DNA from: Snodgrassella alvi
GTDB taxonomy: Bacteria; Pseudomonadota; Gammaproteobacteria; Burkholderiales; Neisseriaceae
Direction: 5' to 3'
Length of the DNA stretch: 64,000 bases
Assembly: GCF_002777855.1 (NCBI RefSeq)
Contig: NZ_MEIK01000015.1
Location: 124,001-188,000, forward strand
A program made the position numbers and the translations under genes. Below are positions 45,624-55,001 of this stretch, piece after piece; the stretch's first letter is position 1, and every line of letters starts with the position of its first letter. Below the pieces are notes generated by a model. That model searched no databases. It saw only the letters and a program-made list of their open reading frames with translations, and had not been told where the DNA came from.

Positions 45624-46730
45624 TTATTGTGCTGATAGCTGCCATAGGGAAGTAATTTCGCGGTTGCGTGCATTGGCTAGTGGGTGATGGTGCTGGTGAG
45701 CTTTTGGATGTGTTGGTTGAATATCGGTTTTGTGTATCACTTTTAAGCCGGCTGATTGTATCCACTGCGGTAAAGCTTCCGACGATCGTAAACCCAGATG
45801 TTCGGCAATATCGGACATGATCAGCCATACCTGTCCATTCGAATTCAAGTGGTTGAGTGCCTGACTGAGAAAGGATTGCAGCATTTGGTGTGCTGGGTCG
45901 TAGAGGGAGGTTTCGATATCGCTGCTAGGTTTGGCCGGTAGCCATGGCGGGTTGCAAATAATGAGGTCGACGCGGCCATCTGGAAATAGGCTGGTGTGTT
46001 GGATTTGAATCTGTCCAGTTAATCCGAGGCGTTGAATGTTGGCTTGTGCGCATGCAATGGCGCGTGGGTTGTTATCGGTGGCAGTTATATGAGCTATACC
46101 GCGCTGTGCCAGTATGGCAGCCAGTACGCCACTGCCAGTGCCAATATCCCATGCGCTGTGGCAGGGTTCGGGCAGTTGGGCTTCGGCTACTAGTTGCAGA
46201 TATTCACCACGTACAGGTGAAAATACGCCATAGGGAACATGGATTTTCTGCCCGTTAAGTGCGGGTATGCGGACACCTGTTTTATGCCATTCATGTGCGC
46301 CAATGTAGCCGAGTAGCAAATGAAGGGGGAGAAGCAAGTTGGTGTGGTTGGGGCTGCCATATACATCGGTGATCGCGCCTGCAACGTTGGGTGCACGATT
46401 ATTGGATATTTGTCCGTCTGGTTGAATTTCTATAAGTAGCTGCTGAAACAGGCGGCTGTGTTGTGCCTGTTGCAGGCGGTGTTTGTGAAAATCGTTGTGC
46501 GTGCGTGCTTTGCTATGTACACGTTTTTTGATTGCTGCCAGTAGCTGTTTGCCTTGGTGGTAATCACCCCGCCAAAGCAGAGCGATATTCTGGCGCATCT
46601 GCTGCAAAGCTTGTTCTGCACTGATTTGGCTGATTGTCTGAATTTGGGTGGGTGCCGGATGGCGGCTGTCACCGCCCCACATGGCTTGCATGCTCTGACC
46701 GTGTTCTGTCCAATGTATGGTTTGGTTCAT
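45624..46730 (-). CDS. Class I SAM-dependent methyltransferase (HemK/PrmB-like)
   Basis: 368 residues. The C-terminal two-thirds form a Rossmann methyltransferase: motif I AWDIGTGSGVLAAIL, acidic loop TATDNN, and catalytic motif LIICNPPWLP. The NPPW (rather than NPPY) ending leaves the substrate open; protein glutamine or nucleic-acid N-methylation are candidates. The N-terminal ~150 residues are a separate helical domain. Confidence 0.8.
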   Translation of the reverse strand: MNQTIHWTEHGQSMQAMWGGDSRHPAPTQIQTISQISAEQALQQMRQNIALLWRGDYHQGKQLLAAIKKRVHSKARTHNDFHKHRLQQAQHSRLFQQLLIEIQPDGQISNNRAPNVAGAITDVYGSPNHTNLLLPLHLLLGYIGAHEWHKTGVRIPALNGQKIHVPYGVFSPVRGEYLQLVAEAQLPEPCHSAWDIGTGSGVLAAILAQRGIAHITATDNNPRAIACAQANIQRLGLTGQIQIQHTSLFPDGRVDLIICNPPWLPAKPSSDIETSLYDPAHQMLQSFLSQALNHLNSNGQVWLIMSDIAEHLGLRSSEALPQWIQSAGLKVIHKTDIQPTHPKAHQHHHPLANARNREITSLWQLSAQ

Positions 46731-46821
46731 GGTGGTTCTGTGCTTAAAAGTCTATTATAAGAAAATGCTAGGTTAAATGGTGTGTTCTGAGAGGTTTAAA
46801 CTTTGCTTTGCTGGGTAAAAC

Positions 46822-46860
46822 AAAACTGCCTGAATCGATATGGGATTCAGGCAGTTTTTT
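46822..46860. terminator. Terminator with uptake-sequence-like inverted repeat
   Basis: 15-bp stem AAAACTGCCTGAATC and its complement, 7-base loop, then T6. The stem contains CTGCCTGAA in both orientations, as DUS pairs often form terminators in Neisseriaceae. Confidence 0.75.
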
Positions 46861-46878
46861 CATGCTATGTAGGGGATA

Positions 46879-47571
46879 TCAGCGATTGTCCATTACGGCC
46901 AACAAAATTTGGATTAGGCTGGTAAAAATGTTGTAAATGGAAATAAACAATGTTAGGGCTGCACTGGTGGGGCTATCTTCACCGCCGGCAATGACGGCAC
47001 GGATTTGCCACATAATAACTAGTGAGCTGAAGATAACAAAACCAGCTGCTATGGTTAATCCAAGTGCAGGTATGTTCATAAACATATTGACAATCATGCC
47101 GATGATAAGGACAACTGCACCTACAGTCAGAAACTGGGCAATGCCATTCATGCTTGATTTAGAACGGTGTGCGATGGCGGCCATAGTGAAAAATACCCCT
47201 GCGGTCATCAGTGCAGCCATGCCAACAATTTGTCCGCCGATTCTGGAGGCTAGAGCAAATTGTAAGATGGGGCTAAGGAAAAATCCGAAGCCGAAGGTGA
47301 ATACCATCAGTAAACCAATACCTAAGTTGTTGTAACGGTTTTTTTCTATGGCGAACATGAGGCCGTAGGCAAAGATGAAAAAGGCGACGACAGATAGCCA
47401 AGAATTGCTAAACAATGCATAGAAATTGACATATGTTCCAGCGTAAGCACCAGCTGCGCAAGGCAGGAATGAGAGGCCAAGTAGAGCATAGGCTTTGCGC
47501 AGCACTACGGTTTGTGGGTTTTCACTAGCTTGTCCAAGCTGAGTGAAATCATAGCTGTTGCGTGGTTGCAT
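46879..47571 (-). CDS. Bax inhibitor-1/YccA family membrane protein
   Basis: 230 residues from ATG 47571 (GGAGA upstream; the longer ORF start lacks support). Seven hydrophobic segments and the family end ALTLFISIYNIFTSLIQIL. YccA-type members modulate the FtsH protease in E. coli; the role here is inferred by family. Confidence 0.9.
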   Translation of the reverse strand: MQPRNSYDFTQLGQASENPQTVVLRKAYALLGLSFLPCAAGAYAGTYVNFYALFSNSWLSVVAFFIFAYGLMFAIEKNRYNNLGIGLLMVFTFGFGFFLSPILQFALASRIGGQIVGMAALMTAGVFFTMAAIAHRSKSSMNGIAQFLTVGAVVLIIGMIVNMFMNIPALGLTIAAGFVIFSSLVIMWQIRAVIAGGEDSPTSAALTLFISIYNIFTSLIQILLAVMDNR

Positions 47572-47781
47572 GTGTGTAATTCTCCGTGATTTTGTGGGTA
47601 AATAATTTCTCAGGTTGATTATATTGTAACAATTGTTGGCATATATGCACAATGTGGTTGCATTGTAAGTAGTAAAGTTGAATTTTTTAATTTTGAAGTA
47701 AATTATCTTGCTTATGATATTGTGTTGATTTGCTGAATTTCAATGGTTTTTGGGATATTTGATAAAAAATGCGTTGAAGAT

Positions 47782-48396
47782 TTAGGCTATATCGGCCAGT
47801 TTGTGTGTTTGCAAGCTGAGCAGCCATTTATTGTCGTGACGATGTTGGTTGAGCTGGCCTAATGCTTGCAAAGTGGTGAGCATGTTGAAGCGACCGTTCT
47901 GTTCGCAGGGTGAGAGGAAGTAATGTCTGGCCTGTATGTGTTGTTCGATTTTCAGGCAGAATGCTAGAAATTCGGGATGGTCTTCTACGACGATGCGAAC
48001 TTCATCAGCCTGATTTTGAGCTGGAAACGGATAGTGCTGGCGGTAGTGAAATTTAGGACTTAGTGAAATGTAGTCTATTTGAGAATCTATCTTTCCCAGT
48101 CCGTTGCTTTCTATGGCAAGGTAATAGCCTAATTGTTTGAGCTGCTGTAAGAGCAGGGGTAGTTTTTTGTTGATAGTGGGTTCTCCGCCGGTGATGATAA
48201 TGTTTTTGCTCTGATACTGTTGGACGGTGTTGAGGATTTGTTGTAGAGACATGCTTTGATAATGCATGTAGTCTGTATCGCACCATGGGCATCTGAGGTT
48301 GCATGCGGCCAGACGGATGAAAATGGCGGGCATGCCAGTGTTGTAGCCTTCGCCTTGTAGTGATTCGAAAATTTCTACAATGTTGAATTGTGTCAT
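47782..48396 (-). CDS. queE: 7-carboxy-7-deazaguanine synthase
   Basis: 204 residues from ATG 48396, two bases after the queD stop. Radical SAM motif CNLRCPWCDTD; IFESLQGEGYNTG start; GGEPTINK. Third step in queuosine/7-deazaguanine synthesis, using the product of QueD. The two genes are coupled. Confidence 0.95.
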   Translation of the reverse strand: MTQFNIVEIFESLQGEGYNTGMPAIFIRLAACNLRCPWCDTDYMHYQSMSLQQILNTVQQYQSKNIIITGGEPTINKKLPLLLQQLKQLGYYLAIESNGLGKIDSQIDYISLSPKFHYRQHYPFPAQNQADEVRIVVEDHPEFLAFCLKIEQHIQARHYFLSPCEQNGRFNMLTTLQALGQLNQHRHDNKWLLSLQTHKLADIA

Positions 48397-48398
48397 GT

Positions 48399-48821
48399 CT
48401 AGCTTTGCTGATATTCGCAATAGGATGTGGGCGTTTCCCACAGGGTGATTTTAGATACGGGTAGTTTGTCGCAGAGCTGATTAAAGATGAAGCGGCTCAT
48501 GCCTTCGGCAGTGGTTCGGCAGGGAAAGGCGAATACTTTGCGCTGCATCTGTTGTAGCAGGGCGGCAATTTTGCATTCGTTGCTATTGCTGGCGTCATAC
48601 AGGTAGGCGTGATCTAGCTGGCTGATGATGCTTTGGTTGATGATGGTTTTAATGTCGGCAAAGTCCATCACCATTTCTTTGCTGGAGCCGTGTGGCCGGA
48701 GCTCGTCACTGATTTCGACTATCAGCCGGTAGGTGTGTCCATGGAGGTTGTGACATTTGCCTTTATGTCCATCTAGCATATGACAGGCATCGAATCGGAA
48801 TTCTTTGGCGATTTTGTACAT
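48399..48821 (-). CDS. queD: 6-carboxy-5,6,7,8-tetrahydropterin synthase
   Basis: 140 residues. Zn-binding histidines and catalytic Cys in FDACHMLDGHKGKCHNLHGHTY. Second step of queuosine precursor synthesis. No preQ1 riboswitch is evident in the ~240-bp upstream gap. Confidence 0.95.
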   Translation of the reverse strand: MYKIAKEFRFDACHMLDGHKGKCHNLHGHTYRLIVEISDELRPHGSSKEMVMDFADIKTIINQSIISQLDHAYLYDASNSNECKIAALLQQMQRKVFAFPCRTTAEGMSRFIFNQLCDKLPVSKITLWETPTSYCEYQQS

Positions 48822-49065
48822 ATTGCTTCTGCTTCAGCGGCTGTTTGAAAGATTAATACCGTAATGAGCAGAAAATATGGCTGGATTCAGCTGAGACATG
48901 TGAATTGAAGCTCCTAGTTTTTTTGCGTGGGATGGATTGCGAACCACGTGGTTATTCTGTTGTTAATAACACTATATGCAGATTGATGATGCTTTGCTTC
49001 TAGAAATATATATTTTAATGGAAGTGGGTGGGGTTTAACAAGGGTAGCTTTGGGTGAGATGGGTG

Positions 49066-50730
49066 TCAGTGCCGGCCTGAGCGCCAGATAGACCAGATGA
49101 CCCACAGGCTGTTACTGAATGCGAGCAGATAGCCAATTAGGCCGAAAAAAGACAAACCGAAGATTTTTGGACCGGCATTGATGTTCATGACGATGGAAGA
49201 ACCGATAATCAGCGCCGCGGTAACGATACCCATGGTTAGCCGGTTGGCTACTTTGTCTAGCTGGTTGTTGAATTTGTCGATATGCTGAATGTTGATACTG
49301 ACGGGAAGTTGGCCATGCTGAATGCGCTTATTTAGTTGCAACAGGTTTTGAGGCAGGCTGTTTATGAGTTGTGAGAGTAGATGCAGCTGCATTTTGCTGT
49401 GACGCCAGAATGTGCGGGTGTTGAAACGCTGGCGTAATACGTTGTGAATGGAGTTCTGGGCATGGCTGAGAAGTTCGAACTCGCCGTCTATCTGTTTGAT
49501 GACGCCATCAAGCGTAATTAAGCATTTAAATAAAATGACCAGGTCGGCCGGCAATGTGAGGCCGTGTTCGCGGATGATGTAGGTGATATCATTGATAATC
49601 TGGCTAATGCTGATTTCGCCGCTGCTGAGCTGTTCATAGTTGAGCAGCATTTCGAATACGTCGCTGCCGAGCTGATTTTCGTTAAGAGGTTCGCCCTGTG
49701 CCCAGTTGGAGAGAATATATTGTAAAGCAAACTGGTCGCGTTCCAGCAGGGCTTGAATAAGGGAGATGATTTCCTGATGGCGCTGCTGGCTTAGGCGGCC
49801 GATAAGGCCAAAGTCTATTAGGGTGATACGGCCATCGTTTCGTACTAAGATGTTACCGGGGTGGGGGTCTGCATGAAACAGGCCGTGCTGTAATATCATG
49901 TCGAGTAGAATATCAACCAGTGCGGCAGCAAGCTTGCGTCGCTGTTCTCCACTCCAGCTACTGAGAGCAAGATTTTTAAGTAAAGTATCGTCAATATATT
50001 CTTGTACCAGTATTTGACGGTTAGAATACGCCGCATAAGTTTGCGGTATATGGATTTGCTGTTGGTGGTTGTAAAGACGGGCAAAATGTTGCATATTGCG
50101 ACGTTCAGCAGTGAGATCTGTTTCTTTTTCAAGTGAGCGGGTAAAGTATTGCACCATTTGTACCGGATAGTAGCGTCTGGACTCGGGTATTTCTGATTCC
50201 AGTAGCTGAGCTATGTGGTTAAGTATACGCAGATCGGCTGCTACGGTGGATTCTATTCCCGGTCGTTTCACTTTAATGGCGACCTGCTCGCCGCTGCTGA
50301 GTGTGGCACGGTGAACCTGTGCGATGGATGCGCTGCCGATGGGCTGAGCTGCTATGTGGCTGAAGATGTTTTCTAGTGGCTGATTGAGCTGAGCCTGAAT
50401 GATGTTTTTGATTTCTGTGATGGGAAGAGGATGGGTATTGTTTTGGAGTTGAGCAAATTCCTCCGTCCATTCTTCTCCGAAAACATCTGTACGGGTGGCG
50501 AGTATTTGTCCGAGTTTGATAAATGTGGGCCCCAGCTCTTCAAAGGCAAGGCGCACGCGCCGCGGTGTACTGAGATAGCCCTGCTGAGCCGATGGGTCGG
50601 TATGTTTGTACCGGCGTATCGGCAGTTTGATACGAACAAGAAATTCACCCAGACCGTGTTTGGCCAAAATGGTAAGAATTTCACGCATACGAGTCCAGTC
50701 GCTAATGCGGGATGAGCTGGGTGAAAACAT
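49066..50730 (-). CDS. ubiB: UbiB/ABC1-type atypical kinase
   Basis: 554 residues from ATG 50730 (GGGA upstream). KxGQ motif in FIKLGQILATR; the loop GSASIAQVHRA; invariant Lys in VAIKVKRPG; catalytic HADPHPGNIL and LIDFGLIGRL; two C-terminal membrane helices. It supports ubiquinone synthesis as an ATPase-like chaperone. A second ABC1 paralogue cannot be excluded. Confidence 0.85.
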   Translation of the reverse strand: MFSPSSSRISDWTRMREILTILAKHGLGEFLVRIKLPIRRYKHTDPSAQQGYLSTPRRVRLAFEELGPTFIKLGQILATRTDVFGEEWTEEFAQLQNNTHPLPITEIKNIIQAQLNQPLENIFSHIAAQPIGSASIAQVHRATLSSGEQVAIKVKRPGIESTVAADLRILNHIAQLLESEIPESRRYYPVQMVQYFTRSLEKETDLTAERRNMQHFARLYNHQQQIHIPQTYAAYSNRQILVQEYIDDTLLKNLALSSWSGEQRRKLAAALVDILLDMILQHGLFHADPHPGNILVRNDGRITLIDFGLIGRLSQQRHQEIISLIQALLERDQFALQYILSNWAQGEPLNENQLGSDVFEMLLNYEQLSSGEISISQIINDITYIIREHGLTLPADLVILFKCLITLDGVIKQIDGEFELLSHAQNSIHNVLRQRFNTRTFWRHSKMQLHLLSQLINSLPQNLLQLNKRIQHGQLPVSINIQHIDKFNNQLDKVANRLTMGIVTAALIIGSSIVMNINAGPKIFGLSFFGLIGYLLAFSNSLWVIWSIWRSGRH

Positions 50731-50803
50731 ATGATTATGTCCCGAACAAAGTCTGCTTACAGGATAGCAGAATTGTTTGATGAACAGATGGAATAATGTT
50801 GGC

Positions 50804-51343
50804 ATGAAGTGGATAAAAAAATTAATGAAAATGGCAACGGTATGCCTATGCGCCGGTTTCATTCTGGTGCCGCCGGTGATGGCGGCGCCTGACGAGGGAC
50901 TGGATAATGCTGCACTGGAGCGTCTTATTCGTGACAGAACAGCAGCACCAGCCGTACGTACGGGTGATGATGCCAGTGACCTGATTATGAATGCGATGGG
51001 GTTGCTTGGGGTGGCCTATCACTTTGGTGGTAATTCACCCACCAGTGGGCTGGATTGCAGTGGATTTATGCAATATATTTTCCGCCGCAGTATGGGGGTG
51101 ACGCTGCCGCGTAGCTCGCGCCAGATGGCTACGGTGGGTGAGGTGGTAAGCCGTTCCGCACTGCAACCGGGTGATCTGGTTTTTTTCAGCCCTGGCGGTG
51201 GTGGGATTTCGCACGTGGGTATGTATATTGGTAACGGTAGAATGATTCACGCGCCTCGTACGGGTAAGAATATCGAAATTACCAGTATTGAGCAGGGGTA
51301 CTGGTCTAAAGCTTTTGTAACGGCGCGCAGGGTGAAACATTGA
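50804..51343 (+). CDS. NlpC/P60 family peptidoglycan endopeptidase
   Basis: 179 residues from ATG 50804 (MKWIKKLMKMATVC), giving a clear signal peptide cleaved near VMAA. Catalytic Cys in LDCSGFMQYIF, His in ISHVGMYIGNGRMIHAP. It probably cuts D-Glu-mesoDAP bonds in the cell wall. Its stop overlaps the next start (TGATG). Confidence 0.88.
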   Translation: MKWIKKLMKMATVCLCAGFILVPPVMAAPDEGLDNAALERLIRDRTAAPAVRTGDDASDLIMNAMGLLGVAYHFGGNSPTSGLDCSGFMQYIFRRSMGVTLPRSSRQMATVGEVVSRSALQPGDLVFFSPGGGGISHVGMYIGNGRMIHAPRTGKNIEITSIEQGYWSKAFVTARRVKH

Positions 51344-51561
51344 TGAAACCTTTACCTCCTATGCCCAGATGGGTGGATGATGCTGGTAATGTGGTCTCTT
51401 GCACGGAAAAAATTAAGGTGATGCAGCAGAATATGCAAGAAATTTATGAGCTGGCACAGGAAGCCTTTGAAGATGGATTGCTGATGGGTTGTCAGGAAAA
51501 ACAGCTGCGTGCTTATCTGGCTGAATTGATGGCTACATTGGATAATCCCTATCAGAAATAA
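51343..51561 (+). CDS. Small conserved acidic cytoplasmic protein
   Basis: 72 residues. Pro-rich start (MKPLPPMPRWVDD) then one long helix (VMQQNMQEIYELAQEAFEDG). Translationally coupled to the NlpC gene. Function unknown. Confidence 0.7.
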   Translation: MKPLPPMPRWVDDAGNVVSCTEKIKVMQQNMQEIYELAQEAFEDGLLMGCQEKQLRAYLAELMATLDNPYQK

Positions 51562-51770
51562 GTTTAGCTGTATTTAAACTTTGCTGGCAGCTAAATAAGG
51601 GATTACGATTTATACCGTTATAGCAGCGTGTTGTGTGCGGTTTCAGTGTGCGGAAATAACATGGTAATGGACAATGTAATGTGCCATTACATGTGTATGC
51701 TCTTGCCGATATTTTGCGTTAGTTGCTTAGGCAGGTGGCTGGATTGCATGTTTTGAATGTAAGCTGACAA

Positions 51771-51807
51771 AAAAACAATGCCCGTCTTAAGGACGGGCAT
51801 TGTTTTT
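51771..51807. terminator. Strong bidirectional terminator
   Basis: 16-bp stem AAAAACAATGCCCGTC and its complement, 5-base loop, T5 on the 3' side, between convergent genes. Confidence 0.85.
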
Positions 51808-51821
51808 ATACCGGAGTATTT

Positions 51822-52346
51822 TCAGAACAGGTTGTCTAATGGTTTGCCATTGGCGCTATTGTTGGATGATTTGGGTTTGGGTGCAGGAGCTGGTGCGGCT
51901 GGGGTTTCCGGATTGTTGTCTCTGTTGGTAGCAGCAGGTGTATTGGTTGGTACAAGTGGCTGTAATTCTTCGTTGTCCGCATTGGCTTTTGGCTTAGTGC
52001 TATTTTTTATAGGTGTGGCCGGAGTCTGCGGAGCTGAGGCACTGTCATTGTTGTCACTGTCAGAAGCAGTGGTGACGGTAGCATTGGGAATGAATACCGG
52101 TGATTGCGTGGTATTGTTGTTTCCGGGAGCACCATTGGGTGTAAGAATTTCAAAACTAGCCTGTGAGGCATAGCCGGCAGTATCCGGTGCGTTATTCAGC
52201 ACCTGCCAAGCGTGAAATACAAACCAGACAACAAAAATGGCTAGAATCAGAAACAGGCTGAGAAGGACTTTAGTAAAGGTGCTTAGACCAGCTTTAACCG
52301 CGTTTTTTTTGTTTTTGTTTTCGGGTGCGGTGGGTTTTGTGCTCAT
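51822..52346 (-). CDS. Single-pass membrane protein with Pro/Ala/Asn-rich tail
   Basis: 174 residues. Basic N-terminus, one membrane helix (VLLSLFLILAIFVVWFVFHAW), then ~120 low-complexity residues rich in Pro, Thr, Asn and Ala (APAPAPKPKSS). Probably periplasmic-facing. Not recognised. Confidence 0.7.
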   Translation of the reverse strand: MSTKPTAPENKNKKNAVKAGLSTFTKVLLSLFLILAIFVVWFVFHAWQVLNNAPDTAGYASQASFEILTPNGAPGNNNTTQSPVFIPNATVTTASDSDNNDSASAPQTPATPIKNSTKPKANADNEELQPLVPTNTPAATNRDNNPETPAAPAPAPKPKSSNNSANGKPLDNLF

Positions 52347-52487
52347 GATGTGGTAATCCTTTAAGGGATATCGTCGGGTGTAAGGCAGTTATTATACGCA
52401 AATTTGTGTTTACGCTAATCAGATACTTTACCCTGGTTGCTGCAACCGGCCGTTTGTGAGCATTTGATTGCAGCAGCTGGGCGCTTA

Positions 52488-53114
52488 TCAGGAACTGGCT
52501 GCTGTGGTAGTGGGGGTGTTTTCAAAGGTCTGATATAGAGTAACTACTTTTTGCACGCCGGAGGTGGTGCTGATGGCTGTGGTGACAGCCTGCTGTTCTG
52601 CTGGTGTCAGAATACCCATGACGTAGGTAACACCGTTAAAGGTAACAACCTTGACATGATTTGGTGAGACGCCTTTGGTGTTGAGCAGGTTGGAACGGAC
52701 TTTTGATGTAATCCATGTGTCGTCCGTCACATGGCTCAATTTACGGTTCTGACTGGCGATGTCTATGTAGTTGTAAACTTTCTGTGCAGCAGGCTGAGCA
52801 CGGGCTACGCGTTCCACGAGATTTTTGTCATTTTCGTTGGCTACTAGTCCGAGTAGCAGGATTTGCCGATTGTAGCTGATAACGGATAAGGTTGGCTGGA
52901 ATTTGCTTTCCTGTGCTTGGCTGTTGAGATAGGAAATGGCGCCATCGTGAATGCGTACTTCCATTATTTTGTCATCGGTCTGAGCGCCGGTAGTGCGCCG
53001 ATCGGTGACAGACAGGGTGCCAACGGCAGCTCCGCCTACCAGAACAGCCGGACAACCGGTAAGGGTGGTAGTCAGACACAGCCCCAATGCCAGGGCAGAC
53101 AAGTATTTTTTCAT
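52488..53114 (-). CDS. dolP: Dual BON-domain outer-membrane lipoprotein
   Basis: 208 residues from ATG 53114 (AGGTG six bases upstream). Lipobox LTGC at residues ~18-21. Two BON domains (SVISYNRQILLLGLV and VVTFNGVTYVMGIL). It supports outer-membrane integrity, and lies next to diaA and rsmI as in E. coli (yraP locus). Confidence 0.88.
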   Translation of the reverse strand: MKKYLSALALGLCLTTTLTGCPAVLVGGAAVGTLSVTDRRTTGAQTDDKIMEVRIHDGAISYLNSQAQESKFQPTLSVISYNRQILLLGLVANENDKNLVERVARAQPAAQKVYNYIDIASQNRKLSHVTDDTWITSKVRSNLLNTKGVSPNHVKVVTFNGVTYVMGILTPAEQQAVTTAISTTSGVQKVVTLYQTFENTPTTTAASS

Positions 53115-53145
53115 GAGATACACCTGTAATTTGTATTGATGCTGT

Positions 53146-53733
53146 TTATAAACCACCAAGCAATAATTGGTCAATCTGTGCACACAGGGCATGAATGGTA
53201 ACCTGATGTGCTTCAAGTACGCGCAGGGGATGGTCTCCAGGGACGTTTAGCCACAGGTCATCATCGCGTAGCAAGGCGGCTACTTCGCCACCACTGCCGC
53301 CGGTAATGGCCAGTATACGCATATCGCGTTCATGGGCAGTTTTGATTGCACTGACGAGATTTAGGCTCTGGCCATCGGCTGAGAGTATGCATAGCATATC
53401 GTGCTGTTTGCCGAGTGCATGAATCTGTTTAGCAAAGACATCTTTGGGTTCGCTATCTGTTAGCGTGCTGATTACAGAAGGATTGGTACAGAGAGATAAG
53501 GCAGCCAATGCCATGCGATCCTGTTGCAGGCGGGTAACCATATAAGCGGCCAGTGTGTTGGCCAGAGAAGCATAGGCGCCATTGCCGGCTATCAGCAGTT
53601 TGCCATCGCTCATCAGAGCCATGAGGATGCCCTGAGCCACTTCGGCAATGGGTTCTGCCAATAAATCAGCGCATTCGTTTAGTAGCTGGGCGCTATCGAC
53701 AAAGTGTTGATGGGCGGAAATGGGTTCTGTCAT
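53146..53733 (-). CDS. SIS-domain protein, DiaA/GmhA family
   Basis: 195 residues. SIS fold with LIAGNGAYASLANTLA, LSADGQSLNLVSAI and AITGGSGGEVAALL. Position beside dolP and rsmI favours DiaA (binds DnaA) over phosphoheptose isomerase. The first loop lacks the usual GNGGSA Ser (GNGAYA). Confidence 0.8.
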   Translation of the reverse strand: MTEPISAHQHFVDSAQLLNECADLLAEPIAEVAQGILMALMSDGKLLIAGNGAYASLANTLAAYMVTRLQQDRMALAALSLCTNPSVISTLTDSEPKDVFAKQIHALGKQHDMLCILSADGQSLNLVSAIKTAHERDMRILAITGGSGGEVAALLRDDDLWLNVPGDHPLRVLEAHQVTIHALCAQIDQLLLGGL

Positions 53734-53972
53734 ATAAGTTTATGTGTCAATTAATATGAATTTGCGCTTTGTGCTTTGGGCAGATAAGGCAGCCGGATAA
53801 AGTGCCCGTTGTTGGGCTAAATAGTATTTCTAGTGGTGGTCAGGTATTTCTGGTTGGTGCTTGAATACGAATGCAATGTGACATCGTGGTATAGTATTCA
53901 CTTGAGGCTGAGTGCTGCCGGTATTTTGCCTTGACACTTAAATGATCACTTAACCAGATTACGGATTGATAA

Positions 53973-54857
53973 ATGCAAGTCCATTACCAGAAAGCTGTTG
54001 CTAGCATTGTACCGCAAACCCTTTATGTAGTGGCTACTCCAATTGGTAATCTGGCTGATCTAAGCTTTCATGCTCTGGCTGTGTTGTCGCGAGCTGATTT
54101 GATTTGTGCCGAAGATACGCGGGTAACTCAGCAGTTGCTGCGGGCTTATGGTATTTCGGGCAGGCTGATTAGTGTGCGTGAGCAGAATGAGCAAAGTATG
54201 GCGCAGCGGGTGATTGATGCACTGGCAGCAGGGAAAGTTGTGGCACAGGTTTCGGATGCCGGTACACCAGCGATTTGTGACCCCGGTGCCCGTTTAGTTA
54301 CGCGGGTGCGAGAAGCTGGATTTACGGTATCACCTGTAGCTGGTCCTAGCGCGGTGATGGCTGCTTTAAGCGTGGCTGGAGTGACGGAATCTGATTTTTA
54401 TTTTGCAGGATTTGTGCCGGCCAAAAGTGGCGAACGTCAGCAGCGTTTAAAGGAGTGGCAAAAAGCAGTTTGTCCGGTGGTGATGTTTGAAACTCCGCAC
54501 CGGATTATGGAAACGCTGGCACAGATGGCTGTGTTGTATCCTCTGCGTAGTATGCTTTTGGCGCGTGAAATTAGTAAAACGCATGAAACTTATATAACGG
54601 GTACGGTAGCGCATATCCAGACGGTTTTACAGACGGATGCTAATCAGAAACGTGGCGAGATGGTATTGGTGCTGCATCCGGCCGAAGTTGAAAAGCAGGC
54701 GGATTTGTCTGCTGAGGCAATCCGTGTGATGCAGATTTTGGTGCAGGAACTGCCTACCAAGCAAGCCGCCGCTTTGGCTGCGGAAATCAGTGGTGAGAGT
54801 AAAAAAGCACTGTATGACTGGGCAATTGCTGAGAAAAACAGCCTGAATAATACATAA
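53973..54857 (+). CDS. rsmI: 16S rRNA (cytidine-1402-2'-O)-methyltransferase
   Basis: 294 residues. Tetrapyrrole-methylase fold: LYVVATPIGNLADLSF, ICAEDTRVT, VSDAGTPAICDPG, FVPAKSGERQQRL. Modifies C1402 in the ribosomal P site. Divergent from the diaA-dolP pair. Confidence 0.96.
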   Translation: MQVHYQKAVASIVPQTLYVVATPIGNLADLSFHALAVLSRADLICAEDTRVTQQLLRAYGISGRLISVREQNEQSMAQRVIDALAAGKVVAQVSDAGTPAICDPGARLVTRVREAGFTVSPVAGPSAVMAALSVAGVTESDFYFAGFVPAKSGERQQRLKEWQKAVCPVVMFETPHRIMETLAQMAVLYPLRSMLLAREISKTHETYITGTVAHIQTVLQTDANQKRGEMVLVLHPAEVEKQADLSAEAIRVMQILVQELPTKQAAALAAEISGESKKALYDWAIAEKNSLNNT

Positions 54858-55001
54858 TTATTAGGACATGTTAAAATAGTTTAACCTTGATGCTATTTTA
54901 CACAATGCTGGGCATTGTTTATGATAATGTCTGAATTGGCTGTTGCCGCCGCTATCGCGCTGGCACCCCCTGAACATTGCAATGATTTAAGGTAAACCGT
55001 T

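Noticed and set aside
48822-49065. preQ1 riboswitch upstream of queD
   Set aside because: No matching short H-type pseudoknot motif can be seen on the minus strand.
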